Positions 10,900-24,656 of a stretch of 64,000 nt of DNA are shown in pieces. Both the position numbers and the translations under genes were made by a program. The notes under the pieces were generated by a model that searched no databases, was not told the DNA's origin, and saw only the letters and a list, made by a program, of their open reading frames with translations. Numbering within the stretch: the stretch's first letter is position 1; every line of letters begins with the position of its first letter. Origin of the DNA: Lunularia cruciata (Eukaryota > Streptophyta > Marchantiopsida > Lunulariales > Lunulariaceae); assembly GCA_948567375.1 (NCBI GenBank), contig OX419758.1, positions 20,217,001 to 20,281,000 on the forward strand, written 5' to 3'.

Positions 10900-13800
10900 G
10901 AGTAGCAAGGTTGACTGCTGCATCTCCCATTGTATCATTATAAGATATTCCATCAGGCCTAAAAAATCAAATGTGAAAGCAATTTATGAACTCGAATTGG
11001 TGGCCAGCGTTCCTGCGACACAAGATAAAGCCAGAGAAGAAAATATGGCAGCTTCAAGAAAGTATGAGTTCGAGAGAAGTAAGTCTTTTAGATCTACTGT
11101 CTGCAGATTCTAAAGTGAATGTTGATTGTCCTAGTACGTGAAGGATATGCAATCAAGCAGACTCGCAGATGCACTGATGCATCTAGGATAAATTTGCAGC
11201 TGTCATGATGAGGTGATCTGACAACTGATATGATCATCACCAATTGTCTACGTAAACGAACTATAAAGCCAAAATTCATATGCATATCTCCATCACTCGA
11301 TAGTGAAGTTGGACAAAAATTGACCTTGGCGGTTTTAATTGAGAATCTGTCACGCAAGAAGCTAGTCGATTCTCTCAAGACACTAGATTGCAGAAGTAAC
11401 CAAGCGTTCTGCACCGGTGAGCAAGCAATGCCAGAGGAGTTATGTATAGTTTCATAAGTGCCAGAAGAGGGGAATAAAGGGCCTTGCTACATTTGTGAAT
11501 AGCACTCCTGGACCAGGGGAGAAGCTTAAGGATCTAACCAGTTATTGGCTTCTTCATGTGACTAAGCAAGGATTGTCTGGAAAGTTGCTGCCTTGTTCCT
11601 CACAGTGAGCCACGAATCTTGTGTCGTCAACATGCTCCATAAAGCAGTAAGAAAAGTATAATCAGTACATTCTGGATTCACTAGCTTAACGCTGTGAACA
11701 GGCAACAAGAGAAATGAGTAATTGTAAGTTTCCCCGGTGGTGATAGTGCCTGACATCTCATCTCTACTGGACGGTCTCTCGAAGTAAATACTTACGTAGA
11801 GTTCACTGCAGGCTGGCCATGGATCCTGATTACTTTACTTTTACACAAAGGGGTCCCGGTAAATGTTTATGATCAATGCTTACCTTTACCTTTCAGTATT
11901 AAGAAAGTCTCAGACAAACATTGTCAAGTAGGCTCTCAGACAAACATTGTCAAGTAGGCTGAGGTAAAGCATTCATATTTACGTGAAGTTATTACTCTGT
12001 TAAGTGTACTTAGTGTTACTAACAGTAATTTTATCGGGAAAAAGGAAGTGGAGCGCACCATGAATAGTCTCACTCACACTAATTCAGGTTGGTTCATTTA
12101 TGTCAATCACATTAAGTCACTTAAGATTCAATTCATTTTGCTTTTAGTAACTCTTGTGCTTTTTTTCTTATAATTTCCCAATTACTTGTGTATGAGTTGT
12201 ACTTAATTCTACTTGTAAACTAGACATTAATTCCACTATGTATATGACTTTGATACCTGCCCACAAAAATATTTTCTACCACGCAAGAGGAGGTGGAATG
12301 TCCTCTTCCCGCAGAAAGGAGCTTCTACGGAGGGAAGAGGAGGTATGTACTCTTACTGCAGATTTGAGAGAGAATTATTGCCTATAGGCAGTCCAATTCC
12401 CGGATAGTTATCAACATATCTCACTCATAAACGTGTAAACTGTGGTAAATGGGATGAACACATTTCATTTTCCACTGACATTTGCATTCTACAGTTGCAT
12501 TTCCATGGCTGTGCTTACAAAGCACAACGTCTTTATACAAAATGAAAAATTGAATTCAAAACATGGAGCCCCCGCTAATTTTGATCGTTGAAATAAAAGA
12601 GTACTATGTGAGCTATACGCAATTAGTCTTCACTGGGCTTGCATGGAGAGAGTTTCATTCACAGAAATTTTGTAGTGAGATTAAATCATTCACGAACACT
12701 AATTACGCCAAACAGAGTAAACTTACTATTTCTCATTAAAGCCGAAGCTTAAGGGCTCTAGAATATCTAGGATGGGTAATTGAGCATTGATTCTGCCTGT
12801 TGTCTCAATGGAAATAGCTGATCAGGACAGCTACGTTCCATCTCAATTTCACCAGAAATCATATCGCACGACCTATTGACCTCAAAATAACTTGATATCT
12901 TGAATACAGTTAAATTTATATGATTCTTCAGAGTTTCAACGACCCCAATGCTAACTAGCTAAACCCAGGTATGTTTGCTCCTAAAGTGTATGATCCTTAA
13001 AAGATTCACCTGGAGGGTCTATCACGCCATGTGATGGCATGGAGCCATGGCATGATCATGTGTATTTTTAGTCTTCTTTCTAAGATTGCAGCTCACGTCT
13101 CAGCATCATTCGTCTTTTCGCCCGTCTACTCGAGACGGCAAGATCTAGAGGAGTATTATAATAGTTGTTGCACTTCAGGCATGATACACACGGTGATGTG
13201 ACCAGACATATTCTTCGAATGTGCTTACTCAACACGGTATAGTATCACTGGTGAATTAGCAATGCCAAGCGACGCCGATAATCTAGTGGTGAATAGTGGG
13301 ACAATCCTTGCACTGCTGCTGTTAACTCACCCTATTTTGGAAGCCTTGGAATCCTGTTCCTTCATTCTGATCCTCGTTGTCAATCTTGCTACAGCAAAAT
13401 GCATACGGGTTGGAGGCATATCTCACCATGGAGTGAGGATGGTGTTGTACGTAAACAACGTCCTCCATGGTCAGAGAAAAACTGGACAGAACTGATATGA
13501 TTCTAATGCGTAACAGGAGCCTAGCCTCCGACACAGCACTGTGGGAGGAAGACTCTAGATCTGAGATCAAATCCAAATGGATTCTGACTTTCTTGCATGC
13601 AATATCTCTGAACATGAAATATTATCAGAAGACAAGTTCTGCAGGTATTCAAAATAAGGTCAAGACTCCTCAGGAAAGAACGCTGATATTAGATTATCCC
13701 TCGTGGATCTATGAAGGACTCTTGGGAGTCGGGGGCGTTATTTTTGGAAGCAGCAATTTTACGAATGGTCATGATGAACATGCATCTTATAAGTATAAAA

Positions 13801-15235
13801 TGAGTGCCTGGGGACGGGGTCACAGTACCTTTGATGATTACCGTGTCCGAGTGATATTTGGATGTGCATAGAAATTGAATGCTTTAACGTTTTCGAGACA
13901 AGACTTTGAAGGTCTATGATGGCCTTGTGATGAATTGGTTAAACTTTGTGGATTCTGAGTTTTTCTGCGGGATTGATTGGGTGGATTTTCTTGTTCTGCA
14001 TTCACTTCATGTATGTCGGACAGTGAACAAGCTGTGATTCTCGATTGGCTTTCTAGCTCTAGATTTTGCCTACGTAAACTGATATCCACAATGTGCACTT
14101 CCAACTCGTTTGCCAAAGATCTAGACCCGACGCTGATCAGACTGTCAACCAGGCATTACGGTTTTAAGCCTCAAATACGTGCGACGACAGATGCTCTAAC
14201 CACGATAAATAACGGCACCACATCCACCAGCCGGTGCGCAAGATCGATGAGTAGCATAAAGCATTGAGTATTAGAAAAGAAAGCTCAGAAATATCGATGA
14301 CGTTACAAAGGATAAAATTTGTCTTGTCTTCTCGTGCGGTGGAGGCACTGCAAGAAGTGGATAAAGTGAGACGCGACAACAAGGAATCGATGAAATTGAG
14401 ACTAAGATCGTGATCGCCTCTGGCATGTGCACAGAGCATTAGATGTCTGAAGCACGAAACCGAATTGGAAACTCTTGTGTTGAAGAAAATAAAACTCATA
14501 TTGGACGATATGGACGTTGTTGGGATTCTTGCAATCATGCTTGTTTGAAAGAAGTCAGAAGGTGATGCAACAAACTAGATCTGGATTATATTCCTTCCTG
14601 GAAGCCAGATCAGCCAGCCCCTCGCAGGTCAATCTTACTTCACTACATGCAGCAGCATTGTAGTGATCTGATACATCAGAAGTTTAAAAGTTTGAAATTG
14701 AACTTGTTCACGATATAGAACCAAGACGATATCAAGAATCAGTTGAGACTCGTTTATCGATGCTGGTTCTAATATCTCATTGCAAGAAGTTTTTGTCTCT
14801 GCGACTAGGATCCATTGTGGTCATTGTTTGAGATGATCGTGATCTTATTCAGATAACGGTAATATATATACGCACATAGTAATGAACGCGCAGTGCAAGT
14901 TTCGATTATGCTAATTTGCACTATGGAGACTCTGAGTGTATAGTAGAAGAGCCTGCTGAACGAGAGGTCATAAGTTTGTGACTTGGACTCCTCATTGAAT
15001 TTAAGAAATCTCATATCATAGACCTGACCACGAAAAACTTGACTCCGCAACTCTTCGCATTGGACTGTGAATTAATAGCATGTACTTTGAGGTTGTTTCT
15101 ATATTCACGAGCGGTTTTCAGAATATATCCACGAGTTGCAATCCATTGCCCCGCTAGGCAATTTGTCTGTGACAAGGAAAGCGAATTTCGGGATGAAACT
15201 TGTGTCAAGCCTGAAATCACTCAGAGCGCTGTTTA
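10900..15235. other. Intergenic, no gene recognised
   Basis: Several ORFs occur, the longest at 13467-13871 on the plus strand (134 codons, ending with HSTFDDYRVRVIFGCA). None shows a family signature I can defend. The composition resembles that around the expansin gene. A short tandem repeat is listed separately. Confidence 0.4.
11908..11959. repeat. 26-bp perfect tandem duplication
   Basis: The unit from TCTCAGACAAACATTG to AAGTAGGC occurs twice head to tail at 11908-11933 and 11934-11959, with no mismatches. Confidence 0.9.
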
Positions 15236-15283
15236 TACTGTTCAAGCATAGAAACATGTGGATGTTTCTATGCTTGAACAGTA
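15236..15283. repeat. Perfect 48-bp hairpin (22-bp arms, 4-nt loop) with nearby repeats of one arm
   Basis: Arms 15236-15257 and 15262-15283 are exact reverse complements around GTGG. The arm core TTTCTATGCTTGA recurs about 15292-15304, and a shorter form near 15330-15340, so one arm was also copied in tandem. There is no coding frame across it. Confidence 0.9.
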
Positions 15284-15840
15284 CGCTTGCAGTTTCTATG
15301 CTTGACCATGTTCATGTTTCTATGCTTTCTACGCTTAACAGACGTTCGGGGCCGGTGATCATGCTCTAGATCGAGCGTAAAAGAACATAGTCTTTTCAAG
15401 TCCGGCCCTGTAAATTCCACTTTAAATGTAGAAGAATAAACTGTTTTAAGGTTTTAAGGGTTAGGAATGCTAGTTGACAACTATTGCCGCCAAGATCACG
15501 ATGGATACTCAAATTTCTCAAGTGACGTTCTTTCTGCAACTGAAAGATCTACAGGAGGTCCGGACTCAACCCCCTTACGCCGCGTATAAAGCTGGTAAGC
15601 GTCCAAGCGCATATATTCTTCACTTCAAATTTATTGATTGAATTGAGTGTGGAAAGTGTACTCACTGCCTTATTCTCAACCTGGCAGGGTTAAACTTTTC
15701 AGATCTCCAAAAGCTGTAGTTACGCGTTAGACTTTGTTCAAAAGAGCCTCCCAAGTACAAGGACTAGAAACTTGAAACATTTCAACATCAGCTAATTTAG
15801 AACGGTTTAAGTTTTCTGCACACCCTACCCTACGAGTGCT

Positions 15841-16012
15841 GGATAATGAAATTTTACCGAATCAAATCTAGAAAAGATACGATAAGTAATGGATAATGAA
15901 ATTATAAGTAATCAAATCTAGAATGCTAGTCAATGAAATTTTTAATCGAATTTGAAAGAAACACAACGAGTAATGGATAATGAAATTTTTATGTAATCAA
16001 ATTTAGAATTGT
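15841..16012. repeat. Four diverged tandem units of 38-50 bp
   Basis: Units start at 15841, 15891, 15929 and 15975. They share GGATAATGAAATTTT, then AATCAAATCTAGAA. Spacing varies, so this is a degenerate minisatellite. Confidence 0.7.
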
Positions 16013-17311
16013 TGGACACATTGTCCACTACTCATTGTTATTCGACACAATCACCATGCGTCAGAACAGAGGTTATTGGGTTCGATATGGTCTGGACTTG
16101 CATTAATCAACTTCAGGCATGGATCGCACGCTTGGGGTTTGCATGCAGAATTCCCGCGTAAGATTTTCAGCTGCGTTAAAAATACCGAAGGGACAGCGCC
16201 GCTGCCGCCACTAGCGTGACAGGCGGGAGTACTTACCACTATACTACAACGACATCGTATTCACGAAGTGAATAAATTTTTGTTATCACAGGCATTAATT
16301 TCTTAATTTCAACAAGTGAGTATCCTATAGTGTAATTTTGATGAAGTGTACAGCGGGATTCGATTTAAATAGTCCAGTATTCATTTAAATAATAACTATA
16401 TTGAATTTTTTTGTGTAAGTCATTATGTTTTTCAATACTTAAGCATGGTCACTCTTATCACCGTTACCATAATCACTCCATGATAGAAGTGATGAGAAAT
16501 TTTACGGTGTTATCATTTCTAGCTAAAAAAGCTGGATGGGTGGTCACCCATTATCCTACGTGAAAGAAGAAGGAATTGAAAGCCCGTACGTTATACACAT
16601 GATACATGTTCTGTAGCAACCATGTACTGATATGTCAAAGAGATGTAAATATGTATTCCCGGTATGTTGAAACTTGAAGGTATGTGAAGACATGTACCTC
16701 TATGAATCTTCGATGAGACCTCCAACGTAGAGCGTGCTCCATCTTTCTGCTTACTGCTCATATCCTATTCAGCTAAGTGACCAATATTTGATTAAGAGAT
16801 CTCGATATCCAGACCGACTTAAAGATGAGTGCTGATTGAGCGATACAACAACTTCTATGGTTCCAGATGGACCAAGAAGTCTCCTTCTCTGTTGGTGTAT
16901 ACCATGGAGCCCTTTATTCGAAATATATATTTCGAGGACAATCTTTGATTGCTTTGCTAAAGATGGTGCAGTTTTTACTTGCTAAAATTCGGTCCGTAAC
17001 ACGCTTTCACGGAAACCATGGTTTGTATGTGGAAAGCATGGATTATATGAGGAGATCAGACATACACTATAGAGACGTGGTTCAGATACGGACATGTGTT
17101 CTTTATAAACTTCATGTGTAGAATTATGGAACCGGCATATATGGACAGATAGAATCTACACAAAGGCAAGAGATGATTTAATTCTAAGATCATGATGTTT
17201 TCTGAACATACGGTGTGGGTTCATGTGTCTTAACCATACACCCATATGTATCATCTATCCTACACGAGACATCCTAAATGTCGATACATCTGGATGTATC
17301 TAGAATGATGT
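16013..17311. other. Intergenic, no gene recognised
   Basis: No gene is evident. The plus-strand ORF at 16867-17121 has no family resemblance. Short CATGTA and GATGTATC motifs are frequent after 16600. Confidence 0.4.
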
Positions 17312-17416
17312 GGAAAAAGACCGCGTATGATAATAAGAAGGATGGTTTGATGCAAAACCCCATCATACCATACACGGATAAAAACACAAGAGGTAAAATG
17401 GAGGTCAACCCAATAG
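17312..17416 (-). mobile_element. Strongly diverged LINE tail, minus strand
   Basis: In order it has AAAAAGACCGCGTA, AGAAGGATGG, ACCCCATCA, ACAAGAGGTAAAATG and GAGGTCAACCC. This is the same order as the reverse complement of the LINE 3' tail. Only the tail is left, with many substitutions, suggesting an old copy. Confidence 0.55.
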
Positions 17417-20300
17417 CATATTCAGGAAAATAAATTCGCGTATAAATGTATAATCATCAGAGTTACTTGCAGACAGATCTTGAGCGTTCGTTTATAAACT
17501 TATAGTCATCTGCAACTATGTGGAGTGTCCAGATGTATGTATCCTTATCATATCACATATGATGGGAAGTATGTGGAAGAAGATTCGCAAAGTATAGTTG
17601 GCATGTATTGGTATTCACAATGAAGAGACAGATCTGAAGTAAAAATACATGTATAAAGCGGTGTCATGAATTAGATTACCCATACAAGTCTCGAAACCTC
17701 GACATACGCTATAAAATATAGATGAGCATAAGGACTTCAACCTTGACTTAAACTATATGTTTGACTTACAATTCATTTTTTTTCATTTTTTTTAATATTG
17801 AAGAAAATAACTCTCTCAATATAGAAAAATGTATGATTTCACTTGTCCAAAAATTTTCATTGTATTTAGGAAACTCAACATGGAAGATAATATCATTTGA
17901 AATTTTATGAATAAATAAATCATTCTAAAATTTTAATATTTTTTGATTATTCTTATCAAAAACTGAACTCTCTGAAGAATATATGACTTGATTTCTTTTC
18001 TTGACATGTTTACATCTAGCTAATATAGGTGTATATCTAGTTAGTATATATTTTAAATAATTTTTTAGGATTAGCATAAAATATTTAATGAAACAATGAA
18101 ATCATATATTTAATATTTTATTCACTTATTTAATCACCTAAATGTGTAATTCATAGTTATAATTGATACTTATTTAATGTTATATCAAATCAAATAGATC
18201 AAATTAAGTCAAGACTATTCTCTCAATTTAAGGGGAGATTATCACAAGACTTATTTATTACATAATTTATCTTTATTATTCAAAATATTACAAGACTATC
18301 ACAATCAAATTTTATGTTTGTATGGTAAGACTTTATGATAGAAGATTAGAACCTTAAATAAAAAGTAGATAGGAAAGGAGAAAAGAGATAAACTAAGAGC
18401 TAAATGGGATGAATTTTAACCGCCTAAGATGTAAATTTTAATATAACATCATCAAGTGGATAACCTATTGAGAGAATTTGAGACACTTCACATTGCCAAA
18501 ATTAATTGGATGCTTGGCAAAGATTCAATAAATTTCATATCCCTTATAATCCACAATGGTTGTTGTAAATGGTGTAATTGAACTTGGTCAAAAAAGGGGA
18601 TTGGTTGAGAATGAGAAGTTTCAATTCCCAAAAATGGAATACAAGATAAATATAAATTTGGTGGGGAAAATTAAGTTGATACATAATCAAAGCAATAACT
18701 TTGAGGATAAAGAAAGGACAAATCCATAGTCAGCAAGTTTACAAACTTGAGGATGAATATGAATGGAGAAGGGAAGAAAATGATAAAGAGCATAATTTTG
18801 TCACTAAAAACAAAAGAAAAACCATAACAATGGGTACAAATATATTTTTTTGATCATCTTGATAATAAATAAATGAGCTTCTTCTTTGTGAAAAAGAAGA
18901 TAAGGTGGATGGATAAGAAGGTGTAAGTACAAGGAATATTGGAATATAGGACAGTGAACAAGCTACCAAGACTTAAGGAATCTTAACCATGACTCATGAA
19001 GAGGGGAGGAAACCTACTCTTTTTTGCTTCAAGTTGTTGGAAGTAAATTCATGGCTCAAAAGGAGAATATTGTAATTGTTGTGGTGTATATTACAAATGT
19101 ACAAATCTCATTCTTTGGTTGCCACATTTAGGTTGATCATGGATTTAGAGTAGATAAGTAGTAAATATGGTCAGTTTGGTACCTAAAATCTTGACTATTG
19201 CTTGCCAAAACTTGATAATGAGGTGCAATTCATGACTAGACATAGGAGATTATGATGAAAAACACTACATCAAAGTAAAAATTAGCTAATTGAAATGCAT
19301 CTACTACAATTGTAGTAATTGATTACCCTAGTGTAACAACCTATTTTGATTGAAATACTCACTATCCTTAATCCCATTATATATTTGAATATGTTGAAAG
19401 AAGAAAGAAGGTATCTCCTTGCAATTTATTTTTGTACTTTAACTCATATTTCTTTTCTATTTTGACCATATTAATTTTAAATATAATTATAAAATCAATA
19501 ATTTATTTATGATTTTATTAGTGAGAGAGTGAATATAGAATAATTTTATATTCTATAGGTTTGTATTTTAACTTGATGTCATATATTTAGAACTTCTTCT
19601 CACATCAATGATTTTAGCTCTTTATGTTCTCCAAGTGAAGTTTTTTGAAAATAATGGCTTGTAATTACTTTATATGATCATAGTCTTGCTAAAAAGATTA
19701 ATACTACCAAATCTTGGTGCAATATACCATGGATAGTAATTTTGGATTACAAGAAAACTAGTTTTTCTTGGTGAAATTAAGCTCTTAGAGGATAAAGTAC
19801 TCAAGAGTAAACCATTTGGAAAATTTTAAAACTTCTCTTCTTTTTATTATTCCATTGGAATTTGGCATTCTTGCACTAAAGATTGGTGAGTAGTGGTATA
19901 ACATATACATAGTATTATATGAATTTTTAATGGAAGCTTGTTGACCTACTAAATTCTCAAATAGTACTAACATCTCCTTGACTTAGCACATCCATGAAAT
20001 CCTTGATTTTTATCTCCTTCATCTTGATGTCTTTAATTTAGACATTATGACCAAATAAGATAACATCTTCTTTCTAAACCTCACATTTGCAGAGCAAGAT
20101 TGTATCAATATTGTATCAAAGGGAAGGAGAAAGGCAAAGGCTCTAGACATTTGCACATTGATTCTTGATAAGTGGGAGAAGGTAGCCTAAAGAGAGCTCC
20201 TCATGAAACTCCACCTCACATTATAATTATGGGACGAGAGTTACACATCAATGAGCATCACCAAAGAGATACAAAATAGGTTCAATTGAAGGATTGATAC
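17417..20300. other. AT-rich intergenic block, no gene
   Basis: Composition becomes much more AT-rich from about 17760, with runs of T and A and many stops in all frames. No domain is visible. It is probably old repeat DNA flanking chromovirus A. Confidence 0.45.
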
Positions 20301-20712
20301 TGTAAAAGTCCAAGACCGAGGAGAGAAATAGGAGAATGGAAGCTCACATTGGGACACTTGAATGAGGAAAAACTCCGAATGCCTAGCATGAGCTTTGGCT
20401 TTGGTATTTATAGGTAGCATACAAGGCTCTTGAGAAGCTTCTCAAGAAGCTTCCTTGAGCCACTTTCTTAGAGTGCAAGCCAAGTTAACCAGGAAGTTTC
20501 TCAAGAAACTTCTTACTAGAAATAGTCTACTTGGCGTGCAAGCTAAGCTAATTAGAATCTTCTAGAAGCTATTTGCTTGGGGTGCAAGTTAAGCTATTCA
20601 ATAACCTTCCCAAGAAGCTTCCTAGATGATTTTGGAATATTTTGGGCTAATTTGGCTTATTTTCTACATCATTAGCCTTACTAACTATGTTGCTAAACTC
20701 CATATTGTTACA
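20301..20712 (-). repeat. Chromovirus A 3' LTR
   Basis: It matches the 5' LTR over its whole length apart from substitutions and small indels. The densest GAAGCTTC block of the 5' LTR is shortened and mutated here. Confidence 0.9.
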
Positions 20713-20715
20713 TAT

Positions 20716-21167
20716 TCACCCATTGCTAGTTGGTGACATCCTTGTTACCATTGAAGCTTCAAACTCCTAGATGGCCGTCTGTGTGTTCTAGAGGTGAGAA
20801 AGAGGTTCCCATGTGGCATCATGAAGGAGATACCCTTTCCAAAGGGCCTTGTACTCTATATGTTGTATGCGTCTTCATTGAATGTGGTGACACGCAAGGA
20901 TACAATCAACTTTGTATTCCTCATGATTATTGATAGGGACATGAGGAGGAGGGGGTTGGACTAAAGAGGAAAAAAAGAGGGGTTGGGAACAAAGGGTTTT
21001 AACTTGGAAATATGAAAGACAAGATGGATGCGCATATGACAAGGCAAGGCAAGTCGATAAGCAATAGGAGAGACAATTTGGGTGATATCAAAGGGTCCTA
21101 TCCAATTAGGGGCAATTTTATGAACTTGGGTATCAAGTGAGAGGGGTAGATTACTAAAGGATAACAT
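20716..21167 (-). pseudogene. Chromovirus A integrase C-terminus with chromodomain
   Basis: 21167-20961 reads KIAPNWIGPFDITQIVSPIA then HISKLKPFVPNP, the usual end of gypsy integrase. After a short gap the frame EYKVDCILACHH, WKGYLLHDATWEPLSHL runs to about 20750. EYxVxxIL plus KWKGY...ATWEP is the chromodomain signature, which in chromoviruses guides insertion into heterochromatin. Stops are present. Confidence 0.8.
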
Positions 21168-21400
21168 AACTTTATCAACGACTTCAAAGGTGAGATCATG
21201 ACAATGGTAGTCCGCATATTCTTTTTGATTATTTTGAGCAATAAGGAGGTGAGATTTGGCTTGTTGGAGATATTTGGAGATGTTGGTTAAGAAGGTTGAG
21301 GTATGAGGGATCTAAGACGGAAGAGGAGAAAGAAGAGAATCAGGGAAAAGTAGATCTTGGCCAAAATTGAGAAAAAAAAAGCAGAAAATCCGGTGCTTGC

Positions 21401-22742
21401 CTATTTGGAATTGTTATAGGCAAATTCTACAACTGCAAGACACTCATCCCAATTGGTATGGTGGACATTGACAAAGGCATGCAACATATCCTCCAAGGTA
21501 TGATTTGCACATTTTTTTTGTCCATCAATTTGAGGATGATAGGTTGTGGACAAAGCAAGCTTGGTACCGAGTATGTAGAAGAGTGCTTGCCAAAATTTCT
21601 CGGAATCAAGGATCACGGTCGGAGATGAGTACAAGTGGCATCCCATGATGCTTGAAGACATTGTCAACATACATATACGTTAAGGTTGGAGTATCCATGG
21701 TATCACAGGTTGGCGCTAAGTGGATTTGCTTACTAAGCTTATCCACAAACACCACAATTGTTGTGTGTCTTTGCTTTGTCTTTGGCAAGGATGTGATGAG
21801 ATCCAAGCTCATGTGTTCCCATTGAGTGGATGGAATGGGGTGGTTGAAGGAGTCCACTCGGCTTTTGGTTGTTGGCCTTGTTACGTTGGTAGCTCTCACA
21901 CGGCCGGACAAACTCTTGAACATCTTGTGACATGTTGGGCCACCACCATTGGCGTTGGAGGGTACCCAAGGTCTTGTCCACACCCATGTGACCAGCTATT
22001 GGTAAATCATGGGCTTCTTGAAGGCATATAAGTTGGAGATCACCTTTGGCTAGAACATAAATTTGGTCCTCATGGAATAAAAGGCCTTCCTTGAAGGAGA
22101 AGGTGTTGTACTCCTTATCACATACTATAAGACTACCATGTACTATTTGTAAGAAGGGATCTTATTGTAGAGCTAACCAAAACTTGTTTTGGACCTTAGA
22201 GTCAATTGTCATCGTTGTAATTGTTGCCATGATGAGAGGAAGAGACTTCAAGTCAGGTCGCGTGATAAGGCATCAGGGATAACATGGAACCAATATGGTT
22301 TGTACTTAAGTTTGATGTCAAACAATTGGAGTTGTTTCTCCAATCGATGATATCAACTCTTCATGTGTTCCAAGTGTAAGGTCTGCAACATTGGTTTGTG
22401 ATCAATTTGCATGATCACTTGTTTCCCCAAGAGGTAATGTCTCCATACCTTGGTGGCATATACCATTGCAAGTTGTTCTTGATCTTTAGCAAAGTAATTT
22501 CTTTCAATCGTATTGAGTCGGCAAGACATAAAATCAATGGGATGTAGTCCATCTGGAAATTCTTATCGCAACACGGCTCCAATTGCAAAGTTAGAAGCAT
22601 TAAAATCAACCACACAAGGTAGTTAAGGATCATACGGTTGAAGAATGGGTCTTGAAGACACCATATGTTTCAACTTTTGGAATGCTTTTATGTGCTTGGT
22701 GGTCCACTTGAAGCTCAAGTCCTTCTCCAAGAGGTCATTCAA
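21401..22742 (-). pseudogene. Chromovirus A RNase H and integrase core
   Basis: RNase H is seen as DFNASNFAIGAVL near 22580, IERNYFAKDQEQLAMVYA and QIDHKPMLQTLHLEH. Integrase follows with the HHCC region (HMGVDKTLGTLQRQWWWP, then C..C near 21890) and the core: MSLDLITSLPKT, VFKHHGMPLVLISDRD and STTYHPQIDGQKK. In the core the glutamate expected after GQT is replaced in the GQKK stretch. Frames change several times. Confidence 0.8.
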
Positions 22743-24132
22743 TTATACAACCACATGAGCATAATAATGGATGAACCACCGGTAAAAATTGGCCAACCCA
22801 TTAAATGCTTGTACTTCTATAGCATCCTTTGGAGTAGGCCAATCAATAATGGCCTTGATTTTCTCCTCTTCCATCTTGATCCCCTCCAATGAGATCTTGT
22901 GACCCAAGAAGGTAACTTCCTTTTGCCGAAAGGCACACTTTGAATTCTTGTAGTAAAATTTCCATTGTTGGAGTCGTCTTAGGACTTCTTGCAAGTGATT
23001 CATGTGTTATGCCTCTGTCTTGGCACAAATTAAGATATCATCCAAGAACATCACCACATACCAATTTAAAAGTCCATCAAACACCCAATGCATTTGATCC
23101 ATGAAGACTATTGGAGCATTAGTGAGCCCAAAAGGTAGAACTCTCCACTCAAATTGCCCATACCTTGTGTGAAAGGCAGTCTTTTGCACATCCTTCCTAT
23201 CAATGGGGATTTGCCAATAGCCGCTTGTAATACCAAGGGTTAGCCATATGATCTAGATGTGAAATTTGGTTTGCTAACATCTAGAATGATGTTATACATG
23301 TTGGTCAAAAGAGATCAGATAGAAGTATCACCAAAAGAGTACTTCTACAAATAGGGTAGAAACCAAAATAGACTTGAGAACCTTAGAACCAATAGCTAGA
23401 CATATGATTTAAAGGTGAGAATTGGTTTGGTAACATCTGGAAGGATGTTACACATGATTGACTAAACAGATCAGATAGAGGTATCACCAAAAGGGGACTT
23501 CTACTAATAAAGTAGGAACCAAAATATGCCTGAAATCTTTGAAGGCAATTTTGGAGACCTAAACGGATGAATTAGGCCTTGCAAATGTGCAGATTCCCCC
23601 CCCCCAACAAAGGAAAGGCTGGCCTTCCCTCCCCCTGTTTTGTCTCGTTGAGAGCTTTCCAATGGCACCTTACTCACGTGATTCTGAGATTCCTACAAGA
23701 AGATTCCCTAAAAGATTCCCTCCGGTCAAAGCTTGTTTGACCAACCAGATAGGACCTAGACCAGACAGGTCACCCATCCAAGTAAGTAATCCAAGGGTGG
23801 AGCTTGCTGATATATCACCTATATGCATCCCTAATCCTATGGTGGAGCTTCCTTGGAGGAGATCCTCTTTGTCTATATAATAAAGAGAAGGTGCTCCCTT
23901 GGGGCATCTAATGTTTAAGTGTGCAATCTGTGTTTTCTCTCTTCTCTTGTCCTTGAAGTATTACACCGCTGCAAAGATCTAGCTTGGAAAAATAGCATGC
24001 TCTACTTAATTGATCAAGCAAGTCATCAATCCAAGGCAAGGGATAGGCATTCTTCATTGTTTGCTTATTGAGCACATGATAATCAGTACAGAAACAAAGT
24101 CCTCCATCCTTCTTTGTAACAAATAGTATCAA
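22743..24132 (-). pseudogene. Chromovirus A reverse transcriptase, split by a solo LTR
   Basis: Upstream part: [20 protein letters not shown] and [10 protein letters not shown] (24132 to 23966). After the insert it resumes with YWQIPI, TAFHTRYGQFEW, LPFGLTNAP, the catalytic FLDDIL and the thumb region HKISLEGIKMEEEKIKAI down to 22743. The order is correct and the breakpoint is within the codon for the glycine of SGY. Further stops and a frame change near 23005 add to the damage. Confidence 0.85.
23226..23965 (+). mobile_element. Solo LTR of chromovirus family B inside the RT of chromovirus A
   Basis: 740 bp from TGTAATACC to GTATTACA, closely matching the B1 LTRs. A perfect 5-bp duplication, CCGCT, flanks it (23221-23225 and 23966-23970). 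No internal sequence remains, so a full element inserted and its LTRs later recombined. The insert contains the family TATA box and a run of nine or more C near 23588. Confidence 0.93.
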
Positions 24133-24656
24133 TGCTCCACAAGGAGAGATACTATGTCATATGAAGTCTTTCTTCAACAACTCCGTAAGTGTGGTTCGCA
24201 ACTCCTCCAACTCCTTTGGTGACAGCCGATAGATTGGTCTACTCACTAGAGTACTCCCTGGCAATAACTCAATCTTGAAGTGCATACCACGATCAAAGGG
24301 TAATCCCTTCAAAAGATCATTTGGAAACACGTCCGCAAACTCCTGAACTATTTAATCAACCATTACTTGATAAGGCTCTTTACACTCCTCAGATTGTCCT
24401 TGTGTAATCGGCTTGATCCACACCACAAAAATAAACTTTTCTTCCTCCAAAGCTTGCTCTATGGTTGCTTCACTAACAAACTTCCCATCTAGGGACTCAT
24501 ATCTTTGCTAAGCTTGCTCCTTGGTTTCCTTTCTGGCAAACTTCCCATCTTGGGACTCCTCTCCCTTCAAGGTATGCTCTATGGCTACCTTCCCAACAAA
24601 TTTCCCATCTTGGGATTGACTATTCTTAGGTGTCTTACTTAGAGGTGCCAAACAAC

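Noticed and set aside
13467-13871. 134-codon plus-strand ORF as a gene
   Set aside because: The tail vaguely recalls sulfatase-modifying-factor proteins, but no catalytic residues, introns or supporting context can be shown.
15236-15283. Bacterial-type terminator
   Set aside because: There is no U-run context or bacterial gene; the DNA is nuclear plant DNA.
20296-20300. A perfect 5-bp target duplication for chromovirus A
   Set aside because: GATAC on the left and TGTAC on the right agree at only three bases, so it is not claimed.
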